A DNA stretch of 44,857 nt. Origin: Rhodocytophaga aerolata. GTDB taxonomy: Bacteria; Bacteroidota; Bacteroidia; Cytophagales; 172606-1. A model generated the notes under the pieces. That model saw only the letters and a list, made by a program, of their open reading frames with translations. It did not search any database and had not been told where the DNA came from. The stretch lies in assembly GCF_030503435.1 (NCBI RefSeq), contig NZ_JAUKPO010000040.1, forward strand, positions 1 through 44,857, read 5' to 3'. How positions within the stretch are numbered: position 1 is the stretch's first letter; every line of letters starts with the position of its first letter. Of the stretch, positions 23,069 through 32,151 are shown piece by piece. The position numbers were made by a program, and so were the translations under genes.

Positions 23069-24343
23069 ATGACAGTAGTAGTAAGAGTAGAAAATGTATC
23101 CAAGAAATACCAGTTAGGAAACATTGGTACACAGAGCCTAAAAGGTGACTTTAACCGATGGTGGGCCAGAATGCGGGGCAAAGAAGACCCTTTTGCAAAG
23201 ATAGGTGATGAAAGCCAACATCAGAATGGAGAATTCTGGGCGCTAAAAGATATTAATTTTGAAGTGAAGCAAGGGGAAGCTGTAGGAATAATTGGAAAAA
23301 ATGGCGCAGGTAAAAGTACGTTGCTGAAGATCCTCTCCAGAATTACTAACCCTACTATCGGTAATGTAAAAATAAAAGGCCGCATTGCCAGCTTACTGGA
23401 AGTAGGCACCGGCTTTAACCCGGATTTAACCGGAAGAGATAATATCTTTCTGAATGGAGCTATCCTGGGCATGACCAAACGGGAAATAGCAGCTAAGTTT
23501 GATGAGATTGTTGATTTTTCCGGTATAGAAAAATTTATTGATACGCCGGTAAAAAGATATTCTTCTGGCATGTACGTGCGGCTAGCTTTTGCCGTAGCTG
23601 CTCACCTGGAATCAGAAATACTCATATTAGATGAAGTATTGGCTGTAGGTGATACTGAATTTCAAAAAAAGTGTTTAGGTAAAATGGATGATGTCGCCCA
23701 TAAACAGGGCAGAACGATTTTATTTGTAAGTCATAGTATGCAAGCGGTAACAACTCTTACCAATACTTGCATTTTTCTGAAAAACGGTCAATTAAAAAGC
23801 CAGGGATTTACACAAGAAGTGATTAAAGGATATTTACAGTCAGATCCATCTGCTTTAGAACAGTTAATATATATAGATAGTCCTTCAAACCTTGAGCCCA
23901 AAGTTACAAAAGTCGAAATAGAATCTTCAGAGTCTTCTAATTCTCAGGCATATGGCAAACCCATGACAATTCTATTTAATATATCAACTCCATCTCCTAT
24001 AAAAAGTGCAGCTTTATCTTTTCAGGTTATGAATTCAATGGATCAACCAGTAACCCACTTGCTTGTAATGGATTCTGAAATACCTATAGCTCGTAAGTCA
24101 GGTTTATTTGAATTACAATGTCATATACCTAAGGTTAGACTTTATCCAGGTAACTATACCCTAAAAGTACATTTTGCTGATAGGTTCTCAAAGCAAAAAT
24201 ATCAAACTATAGAACGGATTTGCCCCTTTGAAGTAGGAGTTTATGGTGAGATAAGGGATTATTATTGGGGAACTGGAAATGCGATGTATGTAGAGGATTG
24301 CGATTGGTCAGTAGTTTGTATGGATCAATACTCAAAAGTGTAA
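23069..24343 (+). CDS. wzt: Polysaccharide ABC exporter ATPase, Wzt type
   Basis: The 424-residue ATPase drives the Wzm permease. Residues about 1-265 are the nucleotide-binding domain: Walker A GIIGKNGAGKST (from 73), the signature YSSGMYVRLAFA (from 164), Walker B ILILDEVLAVGD (from 184) and the switch His in VSHSM (near 222). Residues about 275-424 form an extra beta-rich C-terminal domain of the Wzt type, which in O9a-like systems recognises the capped end of the finished chain and so sets specificity. That makes the methyltransferases downstream interesting as candidate cap makers. By eye the base composition falls in GC near the domain boundary (about 23.85 kb). The next gene starts 21 bases on. 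Confidence 0.93.
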   Translation: MTVVVRVENVSKKYQLGNIGTQSLKGDFNRWWARMRGKEDPFAKIGDESQHQNGEFWALKDINFEVKQGEAVGIIGKNGAGKSTLLKILSRITNPTIGNVKIKGRIASLLEVGTGFNPDLTGRDNIFLNGAILGMTKREIAAKFDEIVDFSGIEKFIDTPVKRYSSGMYVRLAFAVAAHLESEILILDEVLAVGDTEFQKKCLGKMDDVAHKQGRTILFVSHSMQAVTTLTNTCIFLKNGQLKSQGFTQEVIKGYLQSDPSALEQLIYIDSPSNLEPKVTKVEIESSESSNSQAYGKPMTILFNISTPSPIKSAALSFQVMNSMDQPVTHLLVMDSEIPIARKSGLFELQCHIPKVRLYPGNYTLKVHFADRFSKQKYQTIERICPFEVGVYGEIRDYYWGTGNAMYVEDCDWSVVCMDQYSKV

Positions 24344-24364
24344 TTAATATTAAGATATAAAATT

Positions 24365-25183
24365 ATGGATCCTTCTTTAGAGGAAGTGAAAAAGTATTAT
24401 GATGATCATACTATCAACAAATTAAAAGGTTTTGTTTATACTAATGAGCGTGTAGAAAGAGCCTGGTTAACAATTGTTGACTATGGAAAAAATCCGGTAC
24501 GAATTCTTGAAATCGGCTGCGGGATAGGAGATATAAGCTGGAGAATGAGTAGATGGTGGCCCGATGCTGAAATTGTAGGGTTAGATATTAGTAGTAGATC
24601 TATAGAAATGGCTACAAAATTATTTGCATCCTCAAAACTAAAATTTATTGAAGGTACTCTTGATAAAGGAAAGTTATCAGGTAAATTTGATCTTATACTT
24701 CTTATAGATGTATATGAACATATTGCCATTTCAGAACGTGCAACTTTACATAAAACAATCAAAGAATTAATCACCGAGGAGGGTAAAGTAATCCTTTCTT
24801 TTCCTACACCTAGACATCTGGCTTGGTTACGGATGCATGATATGTCTAATATTCAGCCAATTGATGAAGATATAGATGTCATAACTATCTCAAAATTTGC
24901 TCAAGAAATAAATAAGGAAGTAATATTGTATAAAGAGCTAAGTGTTTGGCATGCAGGAGACTATGCTCATGCAGTATTAGGTAGCCGAATAGGATGGAAG
25001 CCTGAAAGTGACAGAATTAGAGGAGGGCGCCTGCCTACACTTAGAGAACAATTGAAAAGTAAGTTAAAAGAGAAACTTAAAAAAAAATCAACTTCACCCA
25101 ACTTTCAAATTGAAGAAAGGCTTAAACTCATTAATGAGAAATTAGGTGAAAGCTGGCTTGATCAAGTTAAGAACAATAGATAA
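24365..25183 (+). CDS. SAM-dependent methyltransferase
   Basis: The 272-residue protein is a class I methyltransferase (Methyltransf_11/25 type). The SAM loop is ILEIGCGIGDISWRMS (about residues 42-57), the acidic end of strand 2 is VGLDISSRSI, and DLILLIDVYEHI is motif post-I. A Lys-rich C-terminal stretch (LREQLKSKLKEKLKKKS) is probably helical and could lie on the membrane or on the ATPase. Directly behind wzt it is well placed to be a chain-terminating methyltransferase as in WbdD-type systems, but no kinase domain is seen and this is inference. Confidence 0.8.
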   Translation: MDPSLEEVKKYYDDHTINKLKGFVYTNERVERAWLTIVDYGKNPVRILEIGCGIGDISWRMSRWWPDAEIVGLDISSRSIEMATKLFASSKLKFIEGTLDKGKLSGKFDLILLIDVYEHIAISERATLHKTIKELITEEGKVILSFPTPRHLAWLRMHDMSNIQPIDEDIDVITISKFAQEINKEVILYKELSVWHAGDYAHAVLGSRIGWKPESDRIRGGRLPTLREQLKSKLKEKLKKKSTSPNFQIEERLKLINEKLGESWLDQVKNNR

Positions 25184-25904
25184 TATTATTTCTAAATCAA
25201 ATTGTGTGTTAAATACTTTTATAAATATTCCTTTAAATTTTGAAACTCTTGATAGATATTATGTTCGAAGTTCTATCCTTCAAGCTCTTAAGGAAAACAT
25301 TCCTACCTTTAAAGGAACATTGTTGGATGTAGGTTGTGGCCAAATGCCTTATCGGTCTTTGATACTTGAGAGTAAACAGGTGGAAAAATATATAGGACTG
25401 GATTTAGAAGTGAGTAAAATTCATGATACATCCAAAGCGGATATATGGTGGGATGGTAAAATAATGCCACTTGCCGATGCAAGTGTAGATTGTGTTATTG
25501 CTACTGAAGTTTTTGAACATTGCCCTGATCTTTCAATCGTGCTGAATGAAATAAATCGAGTGCTCAAGCCAGGAGGAATGTTGTTTTTTACAGTTCCCTT
25601 TTTATGGCCTCTGCATGAGGTGCCTTACGATGAATTTAGGTATACACCCTTTGCCTTAGAAAGGCTTCTCAAAAATGCCCAATTCAAGGCTATAAAGTTA
25701 ACTGCTTTGGGTGGCTGGGATGCAAGTCTTGCACAAATGTTGGGTCTTTGGGTAAGAAGAAGAAAAATGTCTGATTTTAAAAGAAAAGTAGTATCAAGGA
25801 TAGCCAAACCATTAATTAAGTATCTTATCAATAAAGATGTTAAACCTGTAAAGTTTCAGGAAAGTACCATGATTACTGGTATTCAAGGAGTAGCAGTTAA
25901 ATGA
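25146..25904 (+). CDS. SAM-dependent methyltransferase
   Basis: A 252-residue class I methyltransferase with GTLLDVGCGQMPYRSLIL as SAM loop (about residues 58-75), YIGLDLEV, then DCVIATEVFEHCPD and LKPGGMLFFTVPF. The only in-frame start before the conserved part is GTG 25146, which overlaps the previous gene by 38 bases; no ATG is available, so this GTG or a TTG a few codons later is used. The overlap suggests translational coupling. The stop overlaps the ATG of the next glycosyltransferase gene (ATGA). It probably methylates a sugar, lipid or chain end of the glycan; substrate unknown. Confidence 0.78.
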   Translation: MKAGLIKLRTIDNIISKSNCVLNTFINIPLNFETLDRYYVRSSILQALKENIPTFKGTLLDVGCGQMPYRSLILESKQVEKYIGLDLEVSKIHDTSKADIWWDGKIMPLADASVDCVIATEVFEHCPDLSIVLNEINRVLKPGGMLFFTVPFLWPLHEVPYDEFRYTPFALERLLKNAQFKAIKLTALGGWDASLAQMLGLWVRRRKMSDFKRKVVSRIAKPLIKYLINKDVKPVKFQESTMITGIQGVAVK

Positions 25905-27082
25905 AAAATTTAGCTGTAATTGCACCAAACTTAGGTGCCCGGTCAGAAATATTTATTCAGCGCCATATGGAGGACCTACTTCCTGGCCGAACGGTGGTTA
26001 TTGCTTTATCCGACAAACCTCCATATTGCGGGTATTGGAAAGTAGATAGTCCAACGCTCATTATACAAGATATTGTTGCAAGAGATAAAGTTGTCTCGCA
26101 AACAAAAGTAAGTTTAAAGAAGCAAATCTATCAAGCTGCTTTATATAAAATAGGGTTTCGAAAACCTGTTAGGCAAGTTAAAAGAAATGCTGTAGACGAT
26201 GCAATTGAATATTTTTTAGTCAAGCATAACGTTGGCGCTATTTTAAGTGAGTATTTAGATCATAGTCTGGATTACATCCATATCGCACAAAAACTTAATA
26301 TTCCATTCTATGCCCATGCACATGGCTATGATGTATCACTTAGATTAAAAAATGAGGAATGGAGGAAAAAGTACCTGGCATTGAATGAAATTGATGGTAT
26401 TATTATGATGAATGAGTATAGTAGACAAGCTTTAATAAAAATAGGCATTAAAGAAGAAAAGTTACATACCATTCCATATGGTGTACTTGTTCCTAAAAAA
26501 AAAGAATATTTAAAAAAAGGTTCACAAGTAAAATGCCTGGCAGTTGGTAGAATGGTTGCCAAAAAAGCACCTATTCTTTTAATGGATTCGTTCAGGAGGG
26601 CAGTAGAAGTATATCCAGACATGCATTTAGATTATGTGGGTGCAGGCGATTTGTTGCCTGCAGTCAAGCAATATATACAAGCTTTTAATTTACATGATAA
26701 AGTCACTTTATATGGTGCTTTGGATAATGGGAATGTATTGCAATTTATGCAACAAGCAGATATATTTTTGCAACACTCTGTTACCTGCTTTGATACTGGT
26801 GACCAGGAGGGGTTTCCAGTAGCGATACTTGAAGCTATGGCACATGAATTACCAGTTATTTCAACGTTACATTCTGGTATACCTGAAGCTGTTATAGATG
26901 GTCAAACAGGATTATTAGTCCCTGAAGGTAATTCTGTTTTAATGGCTGAAAAAATTGTAAAGCTGGCAACTGATATAAAGCTAACTCAACACATGGGTAA
27001 AAAAGGAAGAATAAGATTAGAACAGTGTTTTAGCTGGGAAAAAGAACGAGATTCGTTATTGAGTTTGATAAATATAACATAA
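25901..27082 (+). CDS. Glycosyltransferase family 4
   Basis: The 393-residue protein has the GT-B fold. The N-terminal half shows APNLGARSEIFIQRHMEDLL, as in WbaZ/AmsK-like enzymes, and AHAHGYDVSLRL. The C-terminal nucleotide-sugar domain shows CLAVGRMVAKKAP, VGAGDLLPAVKQYIQ, and the E-x7-E motif in EGFPVAILEAMAHELPVIST. It overlaps the preceding gene by 4 bases and is followed 1 base later by the next one, so it is firmly in the operon. It would transfer a hexose-type sugar with retention; donor and acceptor are unknown. Confidence 0.88.
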   Translation: MKNLAVIAPNLGARSEIFIQRHMEDLLPGRTVVIALSDKPPYCGYWKVDSPTLIIQDIVARDKVVSQTKVSLKKQIYQAALYKIGFRKPVRQVKRNAVDDAIEYFLVKHNVGAILSEYLDHSLDYIHIAQKLNIPFYAHAHGYDVSLRLKNEEWRKKYLALNEIDGIIMMNEYSRQALIKIGIKEEKLHTIPYGVLVPKKKEYLKKGSQVKCLAVGRMVAKKAPILLMDSFRRAVEVYPDMHLDYVGAGDLLPAVKQYIQAFNLHDKVTLYGALDNGNVLQFMQQADIFLQHSVTCFDTGDQEGFPVAILEAMAHELPVISTLHSGIPEAVIDGQTGLLVPEGNSVLMAEKIVKLATDIKLTQHMGKKGRIRLEQCFSWEKERDSLLSLINIT

Positions 27083-27083
27083 G

Positions 27084-28049
27084 ATGCTAGCACCCATCGT
27101 ACTTTTTGTATATAACCGCCCCTGGCATGCTAAACAAACTCTAGAAGCTTTATCTAAGAATATATTAGCTGATAAATCCATCTTGTATATTTATGCTGAT
27201 GGTCCAAAAGTTAATCCATCCATAGAGGATTTGGAAAAAATAAAAGAAACTCGCCAAACAATCAGAGAAAAACAGTGGTGTAAAGAAGTACATATTATCG
27301 AATCTGATACTAATAAAGGGCTGGCAGATTCGATTGTTAATGGTGTTACTAATATAGTAAACAGGTATGAAAAAATAATAGTATTAGAAGATGATATAGT
27401 TACTTCTAAGGGCTTCTTAAAGTATATGAATGATGCATTGAAGTTGTATGTGGATGAGGAAAAGGTAATGCAAATATCCGGATTTATTTATCCTATAAAA
27501 ACAAAAGGCTTACCCGAAACTTTTTTCTATAATGTAAATTCCTGCTGGGGATGGGCAACTTGGCAAAGAGCATGGAAATATTATAATGGAAACACCAGAG
27601 AGTTGTTAAATAATTTATCTAAGCAAGCAGATTTTAATACACTAGATTTTAATGGAGGTCAGGGAAATGCATTTTATCAGCAACTAGTGGATAACCTGGA
27701 AGGTAAATTGTATACTTGGGCCATAAAATGGCATACAAGCATGTATTTGAAAAAAGGCTATTGCTTGCATCCACGCTATTCATTAGTCCGAAACATAGGG
27801 CATGACAATACAGGAGAAAACTGTGATGTAAATGAAAGGCTTACATACCAGCTTTTGGCCGCACAAATACAGGTGAGAAAAATACCCATAGTCAAATTAG
27901 ATTTAATTATTCAAAGGATGAAAGAGTATTATGAATCCGGCAGTAAAGAATTTCATAATAGCTTGGCAAATGGTAAGAATATAAATATGCTGAAGAAAAT
28001 AAAACGTAAATTGCAGCAAATTAAAACTTTGTTAAATGTTTATTTTTAA
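27084..28049 (+). CDS. GNT-I/HlpA-like glycosyltransferase (GT-A fold)
   Basis: This 321-residue protein belongs to the HlpA-like group, related to GNT-I-type glycosyltransferases. It starts with APIVLFVYNRPWHAKQTLEA, carries YIYADGPK, NKGLADSIVNGV, the metal-binding acidic motif IVLEDDIVTS, and NSCWGWATWQRAWKYY, the most typical signature of the group. The gene at 43337 encodes a relative with the same order of motifs. The start is ATG 27084. The substrate is not known. The C-terminus ends in a basic helix. Confidence 0.8.
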   Translation: MLAPIVLFVYNRPWHAKQTLEALSKNILADKSILYIYADGPKVNPSIEDLEKIKETRQTIREKQWCKEVHIIESDTNKGLADSIVNGVTNIVNRYEKIIVLEDDIVTSKGFLKYMNDALKLYVDEEKVMQISGFIYPIKTKGLPETFFYNVNSCWGWATWQRAWKYYNGNTRELLNNLSKQADFNTLDFNGGQGNAFYQQLVDNLEGKLYTWAIKWHTSMYLKKGYCLHPRYSLVRNIGHDNTGENCDVNERLTYQLLAAQIQVRKIPIVKLDLIIQRMKEYYESGSKEFHNSLANGKNINMLKKIKRKLQQIKTLLNVYF

Positions 28050-28089
28050 TGGAACAAATAAAAATAAACCTCTACTTCTATTAAAGGGA

Positions 28090-28938
28090 ATGGGTATACT
28101 TAATAGCATCAAAAGAGTACTTAAACCGTATAAACCTCAGCCAGTAATCGTTCCAGAACCGGTTACACAGAAAGACCCAGAACCGACTGCCGAAGAATTG
28201 CAGATTGCTGAACAAAATAGACTGCTGAAACTACCCAGATACACTCCAACGACCACGCCATTTCGGGATAGGGATTTACAGTTAGCAGATGCCTGTACCT
28301 TTCTGGGAGGCAACCATGAAATATGGGTGAAGGAAATTTATGATTTCCAGGCAGATAATGAGCAGCCCTACATTATTGATTGCGGAGCCAACATTGGCCT
28401 GAGTGTACTATACTTTAAATATAAATATCCTGATGCCAGAGTAATGGCCTTTGAGCCAGATGAACAGATTTGTAACACATTAAAAAAAAATGTACGCACT
28501 TATGAACTAAGCCATGTGGAAGTACACCAGGAGGCGATCTGGAAAGCGGATGGGGAGATAACTTTTCAGCAAGAAGGCGGCTTTTCAGGCCGGATACCTA
28601 TAAACGAAGAAGAGGGCAATATTGTCCGGGTAAAAGCCCGCCGCCTCAAAGATTTATTAAATAAGCCAGTAGATTTTCTCAAAATAGATATAGAAGGGGC
28701 TGAATATGAAGTACTAAAAGATTGTTCCGATACTTTGCAGAATGTAAAGAATATTTTTATTGAGTACCATTCACATATTACGCAAAAGCAAACGCTGAAT
28801 GAAATATTAACTATTCTTACCAATAATGGTTTTAGGTATCATATTCATGAAGCATATACGCAGCAAAAACCATTTGTACAGCGCGAATTAATGCTAGGGA
28901 TGGATTTACAGTTAGATATATTTGGCTACAGAATCTAA
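28090..28938 (+). CDS. FkbM-family methyltransferase
   Basis: The protein (282 residues from ATG 28090) is an FkbM-type SAM methyltransferase, a family that O-methylates sugar or polyketide hydroxyls. Motifs are YIIDCGANIGLSVLYFKYKY, VMAFEPDEQI and FLKIDIEGAEYEVLKD, the standard FkbM signature. The first 60 residues are Pro/Glu-rich and less conserved. An upstream ATG at 28036 would add 18 residues and overlap the previous gene by 14 bases; the inner start is preferred but this is not settled. By eye the gene is richer in GC than its neighbours. Its stop overlaps the next start (TAATG). Confidence 0.85.
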   Translation: MGILNSIKRVLKPYKPQPVIVPEPVTQKDPEPTAEELQIAEQNRLLKLPRYTPTTTPFRDRDLQLADACTFLGGNHEIWVKEIYDFQADNEQPYIIDCGANIGLSVLYFKYKYPDARVMAFEPDEQICNTLKKNVRTYELSHVEVHQEAIWKADGEITFQQEGGFSGRIPINEEEGNIVRVKARRLKDLLNKPVDFLKIDIEGAEYEVLKDCSDTLQNVKNIFIEYHSHITQKQTLNEILTILTNNGFRYHIHEAYTQQKPFVQRELMLGMDLQLDIFGYRI

Positions 28939-29783
28939 TGCTTCAACTGAATTTTAATACATTAAAAGCAATCGCTCAGTTAGTTGTATCTCCTCCCAGG
29001 CATTTGGTAACGGTGGTTATACCTATTTATAAACCGGAACCAACCCCTTTAGAACTTATTTCCCTAACGCAGTCAGTAACCGTATTGAAAAAGTATCCCA
29101 TTACTGTCATTATTCCTGATAGTCTTAATGTTAGCTGGTATCAAAATTTTTTTAATGAGAGAGCTCTACATGTACAGATAGAGAAATTTGCTGATTGGTA
29201 CTTTGCAAATATTAACGGATATAACCGTTTACTGCTATCCACCTTATTTTTTAAAAGATTTAAACAGTATAAGTATATGCTTATCTGCCAGTTAGATGCA
29301 TTTATTTTTAAGGATGAACTAACCTACTGGTGCAATCAACGCTATGATTATATTGGTGCAATCTGGATGGATAAGCATATTTTTAATCCTGCAGAGTTAG
29401 ATAACGAAATAAAGAAAGAAATAACACAAAGCGGCAATATATATGAGATTTGCTTACGTAAGTTGTACAGGTATCCATTAAAGCGGGTAGGCAATGGAGG
29501 CCTTTCTTTAAGAAATATCCAGACAGCTTTGGCCATACTATATTTGTGCAGGCAATATGTAAAGCAGTGGAAGTATTATGAGGATTTATTCTGGTCAATT
29601 GCTGTACCCAATTATTTTCCTTTTTATAAAGTTGCTGAAGAAAATAAAGCAATGGCTTTTTCCATAGAAACACAGCCACATGCTTGTTATAATCTTCTTA
29701 ATCATCAATTGCCTTTTGGATGTCATGCCTGGGAGAAGTACGAACCTGATTTCTGGCAACGAATAATTAAGTACAAGAGTTAA
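28938..29783 (+). CDS. DUF5672-family protein, probable glycosyltransferase
   Basis: This 281-residue protein matches the DUF5672 pattern: VTVVIPIYKPEPTPLELISL at the start, YKYMLICQLDAFIFKDELTY, WCNQRYDYIGAIWMD and VGNGGLSLRNIQ, then EDLFWSIAVPNYFPF and LPFGCHAWEKY. The DAF and GNGGLSLR motifs resemble those of GT-A enzymes that use a metal and UDP-sugars, so a glycosyltransferase role is likely though unproven. It overlaps the FkbM gene by one base. A gap of 135 bases follows. Confidence 0.75.
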   Translation: MLQLNFNTLKAIAQLVVSPPRHLVTVVIPIYKPEPTPLELISLTQSVTVLKKYPITVIIPDSLNVSWYQNFFNERALHVQIEKFADWYFANINGYNRLLLSTLFFKRFKQYKYMLICQLDAFIFKDELTYWCNQRYDYIGAIWMDKHIFNPAELDNEIKKEITQSGNIYEICLRKLYRYPLKRVGNGGLSLRNIQTALAILYLCRQYVKQWKYYEDLFWSIAVPNYFPFYKVAEENKAMAFSIETQPHACYNLLNHQLPFGCHAWEKYEPDFWQRIIKYKS

Positions 29784-29918
29784 AAGATGTTTACTGTATT
29801 AAGCATGGTTGCTTTAGAGAGTAAGCTACAACAAATTTAAAGTATGTTAAAAAGATAATTGCTAAACAGTAAGTGGTATACGAATAGAAAAATGCAATAT
29901 TCTTAAAAATTATCTGTA

Positions 29919-30788
29919 ATGATCAGTGTGATAACCCCTGTTTTTAATAACGAAAAATATATTGAATCTTGCATTTTAGATGTGATTAACCAGCGTTGCT
30001 CATTAGTTGAGCACATAATTGTAGACGGAGGATCTTCGGATAAAACATTGGATGTGATCAAACATTATGCAGTGCGCTATCCGCACATCAGATGGATTTC
30101 TGAAAAGGATAATGGGCAATCACATGCCATGAATAAAGGAATACAGATGGCCAAAGGCAGTATTATTGGTTTCCTCAATGTAGATGATTACTATGAGCCA
30201 ACTACATTGAATACAGTAATAGAAATTTTTAAAAACTTGCCAAAGAATAGTTTCTTGGTGGGTAATTGTAAGGTGTGGTCAGAAAAAAATGAAATATTAT
30301 TTGTTAATAAGCCTGTAAATATCAGTTTATACAACATATATAAAGATCTTACTAATTTTCCGCACAATCCCTCGGCTTATTTCTATCACGCCTCTTTGCA
30401 TAAACTTGTTGGAATGTACGATGAACAAGACCATTATGTAATGGATTTTGATTTCATTATGCGGGTAGTGCAACGGGCTTATCTTAAATACATCGATATA
30501 GACTTTGGAAATTATAGAGTTATTCCCGGAGCTAAATCTTTTGAAGATGCCAAAGCAGGAAATACAGTGGGAAGACAGCAAGCAATATTAGAAAAATACA
30601 GAAAAAACTTGTCCCTTACCGAAAGATTGCAATTGCAGTATTTTACCTTGACAAAAGGTGGATCCATATTCATGGCCAAGCCTGGAACAAGAAAAATTAT
30701 ATATTTTTTTAATACTTGTAAATACTATTTGCTTCATCCTAACAAGTTTTACAGGTATTTTAATGAACGTTTTTTTGATAGATTATAA
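29919..30788 (+). CDS. Glycosyltransferase family 2
   Basis: A 289-residue GT2 enzyme: SVITPVFNNEKYIESCILDV at the N-terminus, EHIIVDGGSSDKTLDVIKHY, SEKDNGQSHAMNKGIQMAKG and the metal motif LNVDDYYEP, then DFDFIMRVVQ. The DNGQSHAMNKG form is close to the WcaA/colanic type of GT2. It probably adds one sugar to the chain in the cytoplasm. The donor is unknown. Confidence 0.88.
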   Translation: MISVITPVFNNEKYIESCILDVINQRCSLVEHIIVDGGSSDKTLDVIKHYAVRYPHIRWISEKDNGQSHAMNKGIQMAKGSIIGFLNVDDYYEPTTLNTVIEIFKNLPKNSFLVGNCKVWSEKNEILFVNKPVNISLYNIYKDLTNFPHNPSAYFYHASLHKLVGMYDEQDHYVMDFDFIMRVVQRAYLKYIDIDFGNYRVIPGAKSFEDAKAGNTVGRQQAILEKYRKNLSLTERLQLQYFTLTKGGSIFMAKPGTRKIIYFFNTCKYYLLHPNKFYRYFNERFFDRL

Positions 30789-30872
30789 TAAGCGGGGCTT
30801 TTAGTATGCATACCTGTGTCTAATAAAATGCAATCTAAACCCAAATTCAGTAACAAATCTAGCTATTTACAT

Positions 30873-30895
30873 ATTGCCTTTCGGATAAAGGCAAT
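30873..30895 (+). repeat. Perfect 9-bp hairpin before the second GT4 gene
   Basis: ATTGCCTTT (30873-30881) and AAAGGCAAT (30887-30895) pair fully around a 5-base loop, 38 bases before the next start codon. No immediate T run follows, although TTTTACTTTTATTTT comes after a few bases. It could stop or slow transcription between the two glycosyltransferase genes. Confidence 0.55.
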
Positions 30896-30933
30896 TGACT
30901 AAGATTTTACTTTTATTTTACATTAATTATTGA

Positions 30934-32088
30934 ATGAGAATTTTATTCTGTACTCCTTTTGCTGAAAGAAATGGAGCTGAAAAGTTGCTGTTTTACCTGA
31001 TCAGTCATATTAATCCTGATAAGTTTACAGTTGCATTATACTGCCCACAAGAAGGCCCTTTACTTAGCGAATTACCAAGTCATATTCCATGCTACTATCC
31101 GAAAAAAAAGTCGGTGAGCCCTGAGGTGAGCCATAAATTAACTATAACTCGAAAAATAAAACGTAGATTAATTAACTATTTATTTAATAAAAGGGCTATA
31201 ACACAGCAAAAACCTAAAAGTTATCTGGAGCAAGTACATGAAGATTTTAAACCGGATATCTGGTATATCAACACTATCTATATGAGTTCTGCTGCCAGTA
31301 TGGCTGTAGAGTTGAATATTCCCTATGTAGTACATTTTCACGATATGCTGTACCTGTATCAGTTTATTAGTTATCAGGACCTCCGGGCAATAATCAATAC
31401 AGCTACCTTGTTAATTGGTTGTGCACAATGTGTGTGTGATAAGCTTACTATAATGGGAGGAAAAAATGTAGCTTTACAATACGAATGCACCAATACCAAC
31501 TTGCCTGGCAGAAATGTGGAAAAAATTAACATCCTTAAACAAACGCTCAATATTGATCCGGAGTCTTTTGTATGGATTATGCCCGGTGCCATAGATTATA
31601 GAAAGGGAATAGATAGAATTCCTGCTTTAGCCCGGTTGCTGGGTAATAAAGTTACAATAATCTGTCTGGGAACAGCTAATTCAGGGTATGGCTATTTTAT
31701 TGAACAAGAACTGCAGCATTATTCCTTAGGTAATGTAATTATAACGGGTTTCCGGCAAGAAGATTACTATGATTATTTAATGTTAGCAGATGGATTCGTA
31801 CTAACTTCCAGAGAAGATCCATTTCCTTTAGCCATGATAGAAGGGGCTTCTACAGGAAAACCAATTGTATCGTTTAATTCAGGAGGTGTAAAGGAATTTG
31901 TAAAAGAGGGGATGGGTATAGTCATAGATTCTGAAGATATTGAGTCATTGAGTAAAGCAATGTTAATGATAATGAATAGAGAGGTATTTTTAGATTCGTC
32001 CATATCAATTAACCGGGCTAAAGAATTTGATATACTCGTACAGGTAAAGAAATGGGAAGAGTTGATGAGCCATAAGCTTTTAGTATAA
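30934..32088 (+). CDS. Glycosyltransferase family 4
   Basis: The 384-residue protein is a GT-B glycosyltransferase. It begins MRILFCTPFAERNGAEKLLF, the glycine-rich start of the acceptor domain, has YVVHFHDMLYLYQF, and in the donor domain IMPGAIDYRKGIDRIPAL, VIITGFRQEDYYDYLMLAD and the E-x7-E-like DPFPLAMIEGASTGKPIVSF. It differs clearly from the other GT4 of the locus. Its own leader contains a hairpin. Donor and acceptor are unknown. Confidence 0.88.
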   Translation: MRILFCTPFAERNGAEKLLFYLISHINPDKFTVALYCPQEGPLLSELPSHIPCYYPKKKSVSPEVSHKLTITRKIKRRLINYLFNKRAITQQKPKSYLEQVHEDFKPDIWYINTIYMSSAASMAVELNIPYVVHFHDMLYLYQFISYQDLRAIINTATLLIGCAQCVCDKLTIMGGKNVALQYECTNTNLPGRNVEKINILKQTLNIDPESFVWIMPGAIDYRKGIDRIPALARLLGNKVTIICLGTANSGYGYFIEQELQHYSLGNVIITGFRQEDYYDYLMLADGFVLTSREDPFPLAMIEGASTGKPIVSFNSGGVKEFVKEGMGIVIDSEDIESLSKAMLMIMNREVFLDSSISINRAKEFDILVQVKKWEELMSHKLLV

Positions 32089-32151
32089 GGCAACCAGTGT
32101 GTTAATATGTATTGAAGATATAGCATTGCAGAATAATTAAATACATGAATT

